Source of the DNA: Neodiprion pinetum
Taxonomy: Eukaryota; Arthropoda; Insecta; Hymenoptera; Diprionidae
Direction of reading: 5' to 3'
DNA length: 64,000 nt
Assembly: GCF_021155775.2 (NCBI RefSeq)
Contig: NC_060238.1
Coordinates: 9,534,001-9,598,000 of the forward strand
Shown here: in pieces, positions 19,556 to 30,940 of the stretch
Numbering within the stretch: position 1 is the first letter of the stretch
Layout: every line of letters starts with the position of its first letter
Made by a program: the position numbers and the translations under genes
Notes under the pieces: generated by a model
Told to the model about the DNA's origin: nothing
The model's input: only the letters and a program-made list of their open reading frames with translations
Database searches by the model: none

Positions 19556-22290
19556 ATGTCTAGCGGCGATAAAAGGAAATTTGAAACCGAGCAGGCAAAG
19601 TGGCTGCAACAGCAAACCTTATTGGAACAAAGACAGGTTGCACAAGAAAATTTAAAGGCTCGATTGCAAAAATGGCAAGATCCACTTGAACAACAGCACC
19701 AACAATTTATGGCGCAGTAAGAACAAGTTAATATTCGGCAGCAAAAAATTGAGGAAAAATGGCGAAGCTCAACGGTTTTGGATTCAAGCCAGGTTCAAAA
19801 TATAAACACGGTCCAAGCAATTCCAACACCTAGTGTTAGTTTTTTTTCTACGATTGGCTCGTTGTCAGAGTTTAGTATTGGTGAGGACTGGGATTTATAT
19901 GAAGAAAGGTTGAATCAATATTTTGTTTCTAATAGTGTACCTGAAGAAAAGTAGCGGTATCGATAATCTTGGTGTGTCAGGATGCTTACAAAGTATTGAA
20001 AGATTTGTGTGACCATGTTTATCCGCAACCAAACCATATCGGAGACTTTCTCTTACAAACCGAACACCTTTCTGACCGACACATTTTCGAATTAGCTGAT
20101 TTTTTTACGGGTTCTATATCGAAAAAAAGAGATACGTATTCGAGAATTTTTTTTCCACATATTTTGGAAATCAGAGGGAATCGAAAATTTGAGAATCTGG
20201 CGATTTTCGGCTCGGAGACTGATTTTCAAAAATTCATAACGCCGGTTCTATTTGAGCTAGAAAGTCCTTGTTGTCATTTCGAAGCTAAAAGAATGAATCT
20301 TAAAAAAAATAGTTTCATTAAAAATTATTAACAAATTCGTATTGTTATAAACAATTAAAATGATTAAACCGATTTTTAACATTTGCCCCCACCTCGTAGC
20401 AAGTTCTTAGTATAAACATCGTATTCTACGTCGAATGATAAAAAATTGAACGCAAAAATAAATAAATAAAAAATATTATTGGAGCAAATAAAAAATTAAT
20501 TTTTCAAGATTTCAATAGATTATTATTAGTTAAGTACCTCCTTCTGCATTAAATCGTACAATACTTACATTTATGTATTTCTAAAGTAACATAGAATAAT
20601 TGTTATTATAAAAATAAAAATGAAAAGTGTGTAGGGATTTTTGATATAATAAAACCACCCTTCTTTTGAATTGCAACTTTATTTACTAACACCCCCCGTA
20701 CATAGCTTCTTTTCTTCGTCAACGCCCTCACGATTCTCTGTTTCCCACGCGAGCCTGGCTGATTCGGCGCCTACCCCATTGGCGCCGGCCTACAATTGGC
20801 GCCTACAAATGTAAATAAAAATAATCAATTTACGGGGTATATTTCTGGAATAAAAGAATATTAGATTTTTCTAATATTATATTTATACTTTGATTAGCTA
20901 TTATTTTAATAAATTAATTCTTTTCATTAAAAATATTTGCTAATATGATATAAAATGATTTAAGATATTTAAGTTTATGTAATTATTGTACGATGTAATA
21001 CAGAACGAGGTACTTATTAACTAATAATAATGTATCGAAATCATAATAAATCAATTTTTTATTTGCTACAATAATATTTTGTATTTATTCACTTTTTTAT
21101 TCAATTTTTTATAAAGTCTTATTTGCTAATAAATAATATTACTTAATTAAAAATATAGAATAATCATTTATATTACAGAGAAAAACGATACAAGGCAAGA
21201 AACTGAAGCGTGCAATGGAACCCGCGCGCCGATGTGACATGTCGCACTAGATAAATTAATTTTTTTCCAATAGTTATAATAATTTCTCCATCGATTAAAA
21301 ATGTATTTTTGATAGAAAATTCGATTTAGAATACGATGTTTATACTAAAAACTTGCTACGTGGTGGGGGCAAAAGTTAAAAATCGATTTAATCATTTTAA
21401 TTGTTTATAACAATACGAATTTGGTAATAATTTTCAATTAAACTATTTTTTTTCATTAAAATTCATTCTTTCAGCTTTTAAACGAAAAAAGGACTTTCTA
21501 GCTCAAATAGAACCGGAGTTATGAATTTTTGAAAATGAGTCTCCAAGTCGAAAATCACCAGATTCTCAAATTTTCGATCCCCTCTGGTTTCCAAAATATG
21601 AAAAAAAAATCCTTGATTACGCATCTTTTTTTCAATAAGGGACCCGTAAAAAAAAATTCGGCTAAATCAAAAATGTGTCAGACAATGTCTATCGAAATCT
21701 GTCCGATTTGTAAAAGAAAGTCCCATAGGGAACTCTGTGATATTTTGAAGAAACAGTTTGCGCCAAGAGTTTTTGTTTTCAAAGAGAGAATATAATTTCA
21801 TCACTTCACACAAGGTGATTCGAAAAAGGTGAATGCGTTGTATTCTCGAATTAAAAGTAAAGCTGTCACGTGTAAATTTGGTTCTCTTTTAGATGATGCA
21901 ATTAAAGACAAATTTGTTACTGGTTTGAAAAGAGGCCCGGTTTTGGACAAAGTGTGTGAACTAGAATCTACGGCGACTTCGGATATAATTTTAGAAATGG
22001 CAAGGAATAAGGAGGTGACTGTAACAACAGCAGCTAAGTCCAGGTCATTGGAAGAACACAAAGTTTATCCGAACAACCGAGCAGCTCAGAAGAAAAAGGT
22101 TCAAAACGACATGGAAGTTAAGAGGTAGAGTGCATCACAAGGTTATGACGGGCAGTCAAGTGAGCTTAAATGTAGATATTGTGGAGGTATCAAACATAGT
22201 TTTGCAAGATGCAAGTACAAAACTTATCGATGTAAGATTTGTAAAAAAGTAGGACATTTGTCTAAAGTTTGTCAAGAAAAGAATTCAGAT
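19556..22290 (+). pseudogene. Gypsy element 2 gag with zinc knuckles (interrupted)
   Basis: Starts at ATG 19556 (MSSGDKRKFETEQAKW) with a Gln-rich coiled coil broken by TAA near 19718, continues to FSIGEDWDLYEERLNQYF and AYKVLKDLCDHVYPQPNH at about 20036, then is cut by the palindromic insertion. It resumes at about 21730 with ELCDILKKQFAPRVFVFKER and VNALYSRIKSKAVTCKFG, and ends in two zinc knuckles at about 22170-22270 (CRYCGGIKHSFARC and CKICKKVGHLSKVC, both C-x2-C-x4-H-x4-C). The knuckles are intact. The frame is not. Confidence 0.75.
20041..21724. mobile_element. Palindromic TIR element (1.68 kb) inside gag
   Basis: The first and last roughly 400 bases are inverted copies: left GGAGACTTTCTCTTACAAA, right reverse complement GGGACTTTCTTTTACAAAT, with long matching blocks such as GAATCTGGCGATTTTCGG against GAATCTGGTGATTTTCGA. 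The middle (about 20440-21330) is AT-rich with no frame. It interrupts the gag of gypsy element 2. Flanks share only a short CATA, so the target duplication is unclear. Non-autonomous, family unknown. Confidence 0.8.
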
Positions 22291-22399
22291 AACAACTTTA
22301 TTGAAATTAACGAAAATGGTTTAGAGGAAGTTTGTGATATGCTGAGAATTAATTATGATGTACAATTGATTGAACTAGAGGTGGTGGAAAGTTTGATTG

Positions 22400-23246
22400 A
22401 AGTAACACCTCTTGTGAAGGAAATTGGTTCTGGTGCTGGTGGATCAGTTATTCCACAGAAAATTTACAAGAAATTTTGATCACATTGCATTTTGAAAGAA
22501 ACTTCTTTTAAATTAAGGATGAATGGTGGTACAATAACGATATGATAGGACAAATTGTTGTAAAATTGTGTAACAAAGGGATTGAAGGTAAAGGTAGTCT
22601 GGTGGTTGTTAAGGACGGCTGTAGACCGTTGATGGGAAGAGATTTAATGAACGTTCTAGGATTTTATATTGCTTCAATTAAAGCTGTTGGGGTAGATAAA
22701 GAAATTGAGGCACTTCTGGATCGGTATTTTTGTCTTTTTGGAAGTAAATTAGGAAAGTATGAATTTGAGAAAGTGCAAGTTAAATTAAAAGACAAAATTA
22801 AGCAGATTTTTATCAAACCTAGAGCGGTACCGTTGGCTCTTGAAAAAAAAAATTTGGATGACCAATTGGACAAGATAGAGGCTCAAGGTGTTATTACTTT
22901 AAAAAGTAATGGCTCTTGGGGTACTCCGTTGGTTTTTATTTTGAAAGGTGAAGGAGATATAAGACTCTGTGCGGATTATAAAATTACTGTTAATCCGTCG
23001 GTTAAGGAGATTAAACAACCATTTCCACGTATTTAGGAATTTTTTTCAGCTTCGAGTGGCAGTGAAAAATTTATATAATTAGATTTAACTACAACTTATA
23101 ATCAGTTGGAACTGACAGTGGACTCGAGGGAGCCTCTGGCTTGGTCGACACATAGAGGAATTTATCTTGTTAACCAATTACCTTTTGGTGTTAAGCCAGC
23201 TTTGGCTTTTTTCCAGAAAATTATGGAAAAAGTTTTGTTAGGGGCT
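22400..23246 (+). pseudogene. Gypsy element 2 protease and N-terminal reverse transcriptase
   Basis: The protease region reads GSGAGGSVIPQKIYKKF, where the usual catalytic Asp before SGA is Gly. RT starts at about 22800 with KPRAVPLALEKKNLDDQLDK, then GSWGTPLVFILKGEGDIRLCADY, a stop at 23035, LDLTTTYNQLELTVDS, and PFGVKPALAFFQKIMEKVL up to 23246, where a solo LTR interrupts it. The order is normal for gypsy RT. It resumes at 25626. Confidence 0.75.
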
Positions 23247-25625
23247 TGTTGGCAACGCATACCAATACATAGACAGAAAACAACAGCTGAAACTAGTGCT
23301 TTCTGACCTATAATTTCGTAATCGGCCATTGCCACAGACCATTATTGCCCCATGTGAATATTAAGTTATAATCCGATGTTTAATACGAACTGAACCTGAG
23401 AATGTGTCAAAAATTAAGAAGTGTACTCAATAGCACTACAGTTTGGATGAGCCTTACTTGAAACCATATGTAATAACACAGAGGTATGGTAAGGCGAGGG
23501 GGTTAACGACCGCTATAGATCAGCTAGAGCTATCAGTAAAGGGGCAGAATGTATTATAATACTACGATGTGTGTGATGGACATTAGGAGTGGATGGGAGA
23601 ACACTGGGATATTTGGTAAGGAAGGAGCTACAGAGGGAGAAGCTAGGGATTAGGGCAGGGAGAAGGGCATGGAATTTTGAAAGGAAGCTGGAGAAAGGGG
23701 AGGGTAGCGAGATAGCTAGCAGATGCTGGGAGGAGATAAGGGAAAAGGTGGAAGTTGGGAGGCAGGATTCGAGATGGGAAAGAGAAAGGGAAAGCTTCTT
23801 TGCGGAAAGGGGAGTAGAGAGTAGAGAGGTAGTCACGAGAAGGGAGAGGGGAGAGGTGGATTTTAGGGAAATAGAGGAGAGAGGGAAGAACAGAGGAAAG
23901 AGAGGTGGGAAAAAATAGGGGAATCGAGGTACAACAGATGGTACACGTTCGTAAAAGGAGAAGGGATACCAGGTTATCTGGGAAAGGTCTGGGGGGAAAG
24001 TAGGTGGAAAAGGGTGGCAAGATTTAGGTTAGGAAGCGAGATGAAGGAGGCAAGGTACTGGGAGGAAGAGGAAAAGAGAAGGTGTAGGGTGTGCGAGGGG
24101 AAGGAGGAGACATGGGAGCACGTCTGGGAAAGGTGCGTGGCTGGGATAGAAGGAGGGAAAGCTGGCAGGAGGTGGTGAGGGAGATGTTAGGGGAGGAGGG
24201 GGCGGGAGAAATCTGGATGAGAGAACTGGAAAGGATCAGGGGTGTATTAGAGAATGAAAGAGTGAGAGACGAATGGGAAACGGAAGTCGAGTAGGATAAG
24301 GACAAATAGGGAATAGAATAAGGTAAAATAGGATAAGATTAAGTAAAGATAAGGATAAAGAATAAGGAAAGGATAAGAGGGAAAGTAAGTGAGCGACAAG
24401 GCAATGGCACAGGGCGCAGGCTGGCAGAAAATAAGTAAGGATAAGGTAGGATGTAAGAATAGGATAAGAATAGGTTAAGAAAATTTTTAAAAGGTTTGTA
24501 AAGGGAGAGGAAAACGGGAGTCGTTGTAACCCTAAGGAGAGCAATAAATATTACTACTACGATGTGTGTGTGAGTGAATCCAAGTACGCTAATCTCACGC
24601 ACACTACAGCGAGCGGTCAATAAGACAATACAGTCTAAAGTTCTCAAAATCCCCGCGAGAGCAAGTGAGACGAGAATATGGAGAAGAATCCAAAACCAGA
24701 TCAGTATTAGTCGAAATTCGGAAGATATAACACGTGAGTCTTGTTGACAGTAGCTCGTAATGTGTGCGAGAGTGATACAGTGAACTGTGTGAACATGGGG
24801 CTATCAACTCCATGAATCGAAGCTCATAATGATCGAGTTGATTATTAAATGACGTTGGATCGTGTTTCTAATGTACTTGCGATCGAGTAATTAGATGCGA
24901 GAACAGAACTGGGTAGAGCCGGTTGGGGATTCTCGCGCTAGCCTTCCCGGGGCCTCATGGTTGAGGTTTGACCCGGGGTGGTTGACACGTTGGGAAACCA
25001 GAGTGGTTTATTACAGCGCGTGAATCGTCGGTAACACCGAGATCAGCCGGTGCCGCGGACTGGCCTTCCCGGGGCCTCATGATTGAGGTTTGGACCCGGG
25101 GTGGTTGACACGATGGAAAACCAACGTGGTTATTGCAGTCCGCGGATCAAAAGCACTTGAAAATAAATAACAATTCACACAAAATTGGTGGAGCCGCGTG
25201 GGCTGTCCTTGCCGGGGTAGCTAAGCTGCCGTGTCGGGGAACCGGCGCGGCTTGCAGCCCCTATTTGAAACAATACAGGTACTGACCGATGATTTCGAGT
25301 GAGATGGTACCTGTACACGTCATCCTGGGGCATATTCCGGTTCTGCTCGCGACGAGACCCGTGTTGAACGGATGACCGTTAGAAAGTTACCCAAGTTGAC
25401 ACAAGCGTTGAATATTTACTGATTGAATAAGTGTAAAACCTGTTCAATAAACCCTGAAGTACCTACAGCTTCATATCTGGTGGCCATATTATTAATCTTT
25501 AAATCAACCCCGAACCTACTATTATTGTTTTGAGTCTATCGAGAAGGGTGACTGTGACACCTATAGCTAGTACAGAAAAAAATTTGGGTACTTGTACTAC
25601 TCGGCTGTGAGGTCTGTCACTAACA
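23247..25625 (+). repeat. Solo LTR with 5 bp target duplication, inserted in RT
   Basis: Begins TGTTGGCAACGC and ends GTCACTAACA. GGGCT occurs directly before (23242-23246) and directly after (25626-25630), a 5 base target duplication, and RT coding similarity continues across it. It contains an AATAAA near 25446. About 980 bases of it are a later LINE insertion, so the LTR itself is about 1.38 kb. No internal retroviral sequence is present, so it is a recombination-derived solo LTR. Confidence 0.75.
23576..24554 (+). mobile_element. 5'-truncated LINE inserted in the solo LTR
   Basis: Closely similar (about nine bases in ten by eye) to 63030-64000 of the LINE at the right edge, starting at GGACATTAGGAGTGGATGGG. 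A 16 base target duplication TACTACGATGTGTGTG flanks it (23560-23575 and 24555-24570). It encodes the last part of the RT protein: a WNFERKLEKGEG segment, the zinc motif CRVCEGKEETWEHVWERC, and a C-terminal end VRDEWETEVE at 24294, followed by a purine-rich 3' UTR ending near AGGAGAGCAATAAATATTAC. The 5' truncation and target duplication are typical of target-primed reverse transcription. Confidence 0.85.
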
Positions 25626-26076
25626 GGGCTAAAGGTGTTATCAATTTTTTAGATGACGTTGTAGTTACCGGGAAAGATAAAAAAGAACATCTGGAAATTT
25701 TGAAAGTTTTCAAGTGATTATCGGACGCAGGATTTAAGATGAATTTTAAGAAATGCTCGTTTCTTCCATCAGAGATTATGTATTTGCGTCATATTATTGA
25801 CAAAAAGGGGTTGAGAAGAGATCCTGAAAAAGTGGCAGCAATTGTTAATGTAAGTAAACCAGTTCATGTACAGGGAGTCAAAGCATTTGCTGGCATGGTC
25901 AACTACTAAGCTAGATTTGTACCGAGAATTGTTGAGATTTTAGATCCATTTTATGAGATACTGAAAACTTAAGGATTTAACTGGTCGGCAAAATGTGAGA
26001 AAGCTTTTCAACAAATCAAGAATGAAATGTCATCTGAAAGATTTTTAATACACTTTAATCCAAACTTAGAAGTTAA
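25626..26076 (+). pseudogene. Gypsy element 2 reverse transcriptase, C-terminal part
   Basis: Starts in GVINFLDDVVVTGKDKKEHL with the catalytic DD pair, then FKMNFKKCSFLPSEIMYL, a segment GLRRDPEKVAAIVNV, and FAGMVNY, interrupted by stops at about 25717, 25907 and 25970. It ends in FLIHFNPNLEVK at the TTAA-flanked MITE and continues into RNase H on the other side. Confidence 0.75.
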
Positions 26077-26972
26077 GGGATCGTCTCAGTGTGACCCTCC
26101 GAAAAATCACTGATTTTCGTGAATTTTTTTTTTAATGTTCAAATAAACTAATCGGTCCGGTTTTTTTTTCATAAATAAATACGTTTATGAAGAATACAAA
26201 ATGATTTTTTTTAAGTTTATTTATTGAGTGCATCATTGTTGTATAAATTGTTGTAATTTCACGTGAAAAAAAAAGGTGCTGCACGGTTTCCACGATGACA
26301 GCCGCAATTTTGATCTGAAAAAAAAATTTCAAAAAGATTATTGATCTGTAGGAAAGTCGCTATCGCGCTATGGAGGGGTTTTTTTTTTTTCAAATTTGAC
26401 AAAATGGCGGCGGTTTGAACAAAAAGTGTCGAATGTGACCCTTTTTTTCGACAGTTTTTCGTAAAAAAAATAGGAAGTTTTCAAAAAAAAAAAAAAAGCT
26501 TTCATAGCGCGATACAGAATGACGTTTAAAATGTTCTCCCGAAATTGGAACTAGATATCTTTAAAACTCTTCCTTTGAGAGTGGAAACCGTTTTGAAAAA
26601 CACCATTCTGAGAAAAACGCGTTTAAAGATTGAAGTTGGAAAAGTTTATATAAATCGTTTACTTACGATCAATCGGCGATGCCAGGTCTTGATTTTTTTC
26701 TTGGGGGTTTCTCTCGTACGTCTATCCGTGGTGGATGTCAAAAACGAACTGAAATGCTTGGACAGTTTATTCTGCAAGGTTATAGAACCTAAGCACCTTA
26801 GTACTCGCGCAGGTAGAAAACCCGTTCCCTTTCTACAAGAAACGCTGTAGCGACCGTAATAATTTGAATTTCGATTTAAAAATTTGAGAGAATGTTTAGA
26901 ACAGTGTATACTATACGATAATGTAAAACAAAAAAAAACAATTTTTTGAAAATTTCACACTGAGACGATCCC
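26077..26972. mobile_element. TTAA-flanked MITE (896 bp), piggyBac-like
   Basis: Inverted termini GGGATCGTCTCAGTGTGA are perfect over 18 bases at both ends. TTAA lies on each side (26073-26076 and 26973-26976), the target duplication typical of piggyBac-type transposases. The gypsy RNase H coding sequence continues across it. There are many A and T runs and no transposase frame. The frame at 26545-26850 is not recognised and is probably chance. Confidence 0.85.
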
Positions 26973-26976
26973 TTAA

Positions 26977-28310
26977 GTTAGTTTGTGACGCGTCTAGAAC
27001 TGGAATAGGTGCGGTGTTGTTCTACCTGCTGGTTTTGAAAAGCCCATCAGTTATGCATCTCGAGTTTTGCGTGCAGCTAAAAAGAATTATTCTGTTATTC
27101 GTCGAGAAGCTTTAGCAACTTTTTGGGCCGTGAACAAGTTTTACCATTATTTGTTGGGTAACGAGCTTATTTTATGTTCAGACCATAAACCTTTGCAGGC
27201 ACTTTTTGGTGAGAATATGGGAATACCACCAATGGCTGCGGGACGTTTGCAACGCTGGGTTATATTCTTAAGTAGCTTCAGTTATAAATTTCAATGCGTG
27301 AAAGGAGATTGCAATGGTGGTGCAGACGGATTATCTCGCTTTCCTTTACAAGTTCAGTAATCACAAGTAGATGTGGGAGATTATTTTAATTTTTTAGTAA
27401 AAGGTCGTGTACTTGTTTCAGCTGACGAGATTAGAAAAGAGTTAAGGCGTGATATAATTTTAAGTAAGGTTTATTTGTATACCAGGGATGGTTGGCCTGG
27501 TCGTACTGACGAAAATTTGAAGCCTTTTGCTATTTAAGCTATTGAAATAAGCTTGGAGAATGGTATCGTTATGTGGGGTTACAGAGTCATAGAGCCAGAA
27601 AATTCACGATCCATATTGCTTGCGGAAATCCATGCGGGTATTGTAAAAATGAAGGCATTATCCAGACAATATTTCTGGTGGCCTAGTTTAGACAAAGACG
27701 TCGAGACTTATGCAAAAAAATTAAAATGCTTGCATGTCGTTGGCTAAGTCACCAGGAAAACATGCATTAATTATGTTTCGTAAAGCTATGTTTCCCTTTA
27801 AATGAATTCACATCGATTTTCTTGGTCCGTTTGAAGGCATATTACTGGTTGTAGATACTTATTCCAAATGGCCTGAGATTTTTGAAATGGGGAAAAAAAA
27901 CTTCGACCAACGCTATAGAGAAATTGAAAGAGTGTTTTGCGAGATTTGGTTTATCCGGATTAATTATTTCGGATAACGGTCTACAATTTACTTCAGAGGA
28001 GTTTACAAATTTTGCAAAAGTAATTTCATAGCTTGTGAAACGTCAGCACCATACCATCCAGCAACGAATAGGTTAACAGAAAATGGAGTGGATTCTTTTG
28101 AAAGAGGTATCAAAAGAGCATTGTTAGCAACAAAAATGAATCAATAAAGTTATCAAATATAATTAGCAGGTATTTGTTTAGTTGAAGAAATATGCCTCAT
28201 GCGACAACTGGTGAAACACCTGCGAAATTAATGCTAGGACGTAATGTTAAGACTAGATTAGATTTTATAAATAGGAAGGCTGTAGAAATGTCAAAATCAT
28301 TTACAGGAAA
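26977..28310 (+). pseudogene. Gypsy element 2 RNase H and integrase remnant
   Basis: RNase H begins LVCDASRTGIGAVLF, shifts frame near 27020, then the 27067-27360 frame has a YSVIRREALATFWAV segment, LCSDHKPLQALFG and a terminal GGADGLSR. Integrase follows: VMWGYRV and HAGIVKMKALSRQYFWWPSL (zinc-binding region), then IHIDFLGPFEGILLVVDTYS with the first Asp, a SDNGLQFTS-like segment at about 27970, and the TENGVDSFERGIKRAL region with Glu. Stops and frameshifts are frequent. Ends in weak similarity by about 28310. Confidence 0.75.
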
Positions 28311-28659
28311 GTGACTAGCAAAAATAAAAATAATTGAATAAAATGATACACATATCAAATAATAATATTGCCAACAAAAGAACTGACATTTAGAACTTAA
28401 GCAATCTGTATTCTGACATTATTTAAATCCAATGTGACAACTTTTCCTGACAAATTTCAAATCCTCCACCACAAGAGTTCAATTGGAATGTAAGCCCTCT
28501 TCTGACCTAATACTACTGCAATGAAACGATTATGAAGGTAGCCATCTTGAACATCGATATTGGAAATCGCTTCCTCTTCGATCGCTATGAATAGAACATC
28601 TTAAGCGCTCGGGGGAGTCATTTCAAGTAGGTAAAAACTGTTTCTTCTCTTGTATATAT
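28311..28659. other. No gene recognised
   Basis: AT-rich sequence between the decayed integrase and the next LTR. No right LTR of element 2 is visible here. Confidence 0.5.
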
Positions 28660-30454
28660 TGTACGGTGGCATTTTTAGTGCGCGTTCCAAACGGCTCCCC
28701 GAACCCGAGACGAAACTTAAAATTAGGGATTCCGCGGTCAGATCGCTAATCATTTCGAAAAACAGCGCCAGGACGAAAGTCACGCATCCGAGACTCTGAG
28801 AGGGGACATTTTACGGGCTGGCGAATACGATTTTTCAGGATTTTTGTTTCTTTTTTTTTTTTTGTTTCGAGTAAATGCGACACCCAACCGGATCGGCGGT
28901 AAAATTTCACAGACTTACAGGACTATAGTCGCGGAGGATCGCGACGAGAAGAGGGCCTCACACGAGGCTACGGAGAGAGCGCCAACGTAGAGCTCTGCCG
29001 CGAGGGAAACTAAATCCGACGAGACTCCCGTTGGTGGCTGGCGAACCGTAGCCTCCTCTTACCACGCTGACGTCAGGTAACCTCGCGAAGTCGTCACCAC
29101 GCCAGTGTCGAACTATAAGACACCGGAGACTTGGACAGCCAATCAGCGCTCCGCCACAGCAGGAGTCAAAGATAGCGATAAATTAGGCTATAAGAATTTC
29201 GTAAGGAGAACACCAATTAGACCAGAAGGATTATCCACGACGGATAGCGCCTATGATCGAAGCATAGTCGAATTTCAGCACCGATTAGCGAAGCTTGACA
29301 CTTGAGTCCTGACGACCGTGCGAGTAGTTACAAAAAAAAAAAAAAAATATAACTCTTGAGTAAAAGTGTATCATGGCCGAAACTGGGGTTGCGACTTTTT
29401 GGTGTGGCTGCGAAGCGGTAAGCGCTGTTAATTCTTTGCGAACGTATTTCAAGTGCAATTTAGATCGGCGCACCGGTCTACGGTTAGCCAGTTAATAGTC
29501 GAGTTAGTGGAGCACTCGAAATTTGTTTGCCGATCTCCTTGTTTGATGGCCGTAGCCTGAGTTCTCGCGATAACGTGTAAAGTAACATTTGGTTTGCGTA
29601 TGGCATAGAGTAGAGTCACTGTTTTGAGTCGAGTCAATATTGTTTCAAATTGAGTGCAGCCCAATTCCGCTGCACGGGGTCTCTTCGAGTCAGCTTGGGT
29701 AAAAGTATCACCTCTCGTGTAGGTCGCGGATCGTCGTGCGTGAACGCTCGGGGTAGCAGAGCGATTTGTGCACATGGAGGAAATTGCGAGTAGGAATTGA
29801 GTCGGATACGTTGCGATAAGCGTCATCCGATGACCGTTGAGAAACGCGTAATTGCGAATAATAATTAGAGGTGCGATAAGCGCGTCGAATAAGGTTTAGT
29901 TTTAGTTGTTGCCCTTGTGGGCTATCATTGTAGTTGGCGATTAACGCTGTATTTAGTAAAGGACGATCGCGGTTAGCGCGTCGGGTCAGATTTTGTTTTT
30001 GGTTTTTGTTTTATTGTTTATCATTAACGGCAGCGACTAGCGTGGTAGGCTTAAGTTTCTTCTAGATTCAATAATTTTTTGAGATCTAAGTATTCGAATT
30101 TGAATCGCGAAGAGCGAATTTTGAATTATTCTTTCTTTTGTGTTGTATCATCGTGTCGTGAATATATTATTTTATTGTCTTTTATTTTGTTGAATAACGT
30201 TGTTGTCGAGTATCTCGCTCTCTCTTCCCAAGAATTACCCTTCCCCTCTCCGTGGTACTGAGCTACCAAGTTAATTGCCGAGCCATAGCGAATTAACGAT
30301 TTCGAGGCGTGTTAATCACGCCAGGCGCCCAACAGAATTTCGCGATATTGTTTTTAAATCCCGGTTACATCGGGGGCCGCCAAATTATTGTGTACGCGGT
30401 AAGTTCTCTGTCATTTTCTCCGAGTGGTCGAGGTACGGAAAAATACACGTCACA
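28660..30454 (+). repeat. Solo LTR, same family as the 12.3 kb LTR
   Basis: Starts TGTACGGTGGCATTTTT and ends CACGTCACA. ATAT flanks both sides (28656-28659, 30455-30458), a possible 4 base target duplication, though the area is AT-rich. The last 170 bases match 14260-14414 at about nine bases in ten. No retroviral coding sequence adjoins on either side. Minus-strand frames inside it (for example 29449-29826) have no counterpart in the other LTR copies. Confidence 0.65.
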
Positions 30455-30867
30455 ATATATAGTAATATTAAATTCTCGTATAACGTGTATAAAATTTGAA
30501 TAATGCAAACTCTCCTTGTCTGGTATTATGTACACATCAAAAAGTGTAATAATCATGTGATCAATGATCATGAACCAAAATAATCAACCATTCCCAGCCC
30601 GTATACTTTTTTTTTTTAATACATATAATTTTTTTATTGATATGAAAATATGTGACGCCTGGTGTTCTCGAATATTTGTACACGCAGTCTATGGAAAAAT
30701 ATACGAAGCCAGCTCGATAACATTTATGCAAAATGTGCAATGGGCAAGCGGTTGGGAGAAATTTTTTTTTTCTCGAACTGAATCTTCCAGAGAACCATCA
30801 GCGAATTCCAAGCAAGCTCCAAAAACATACCGAGCAAACGCGCACGCGCGATCATGGACGTAGCTGT

Positions 30868-30940
30868 AGTGTGGCTGAGTGGATACTACATGAGGGTGGA
30901 GTGATGCGGGACACGGGTTCGATCGCAGTTCACTCTTTTT
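30868..30940 (+). repeat. tRNA-derived SINE-like Pol III promoter
   Basis: TGGCTGAGTGG fits the tRNA A box and GGTTCGATCGC, about 40 bases on, fits the B box. The spacing is right for a tRNA-type promoter, and the A box resembles serine/leucine tRNAs. No convincing cloverleaf acceptor or T stem can be drawn, so this is more likely a SINE head or tRNA pseudogene than a functional tRNA. The 3' limit is not clear. Confidence 0.4.

Larger units (their letters stand above)
19475..28310 (+). mobile_element. Ty3/gypsy-type retroelement 2, interrupted by three insertions
   Basis: Gag, zinc knuckles, protease, RT, RNase H and integrase remnants of a second gypsy lineage run from the primer binding site to about 28.3 kb. 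Its coding sequence is split by a palindromic element (20041-21724), a solo LTR with a nested LINE (23247-25625) and a TTAA-flanked MITE (26077-26972). In each case coding similarity resumes at once on the other side, which fixes the boundaries. Point stops and frameshifts are scattered throughout. The right LTR is absent. Confidence 0.8.

Noticed and set aside
20041..20331. Reading frame continuing from gag into the palindromic element
   Set aside because: The frame at 19969-20331 changes from gag-like to unrelated sequence at the element boundary; the second part is not coding.
26545..26850. 101-codon frame inside the TTAA MITE
   Set aside because: No similarity to piggyBac transposase; the MITE appears non-coding.
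29449..29826. Minus-strand frame of 125 codons in the solo LTR
   Set aside because: Not conserved with the other LTR copy; chance frame.
30868..30940. Functional tRNA gene
   Set aside because: A and B boxes are present but acceptor and T stems do not pair convincingly and no anticodon arm is clear.
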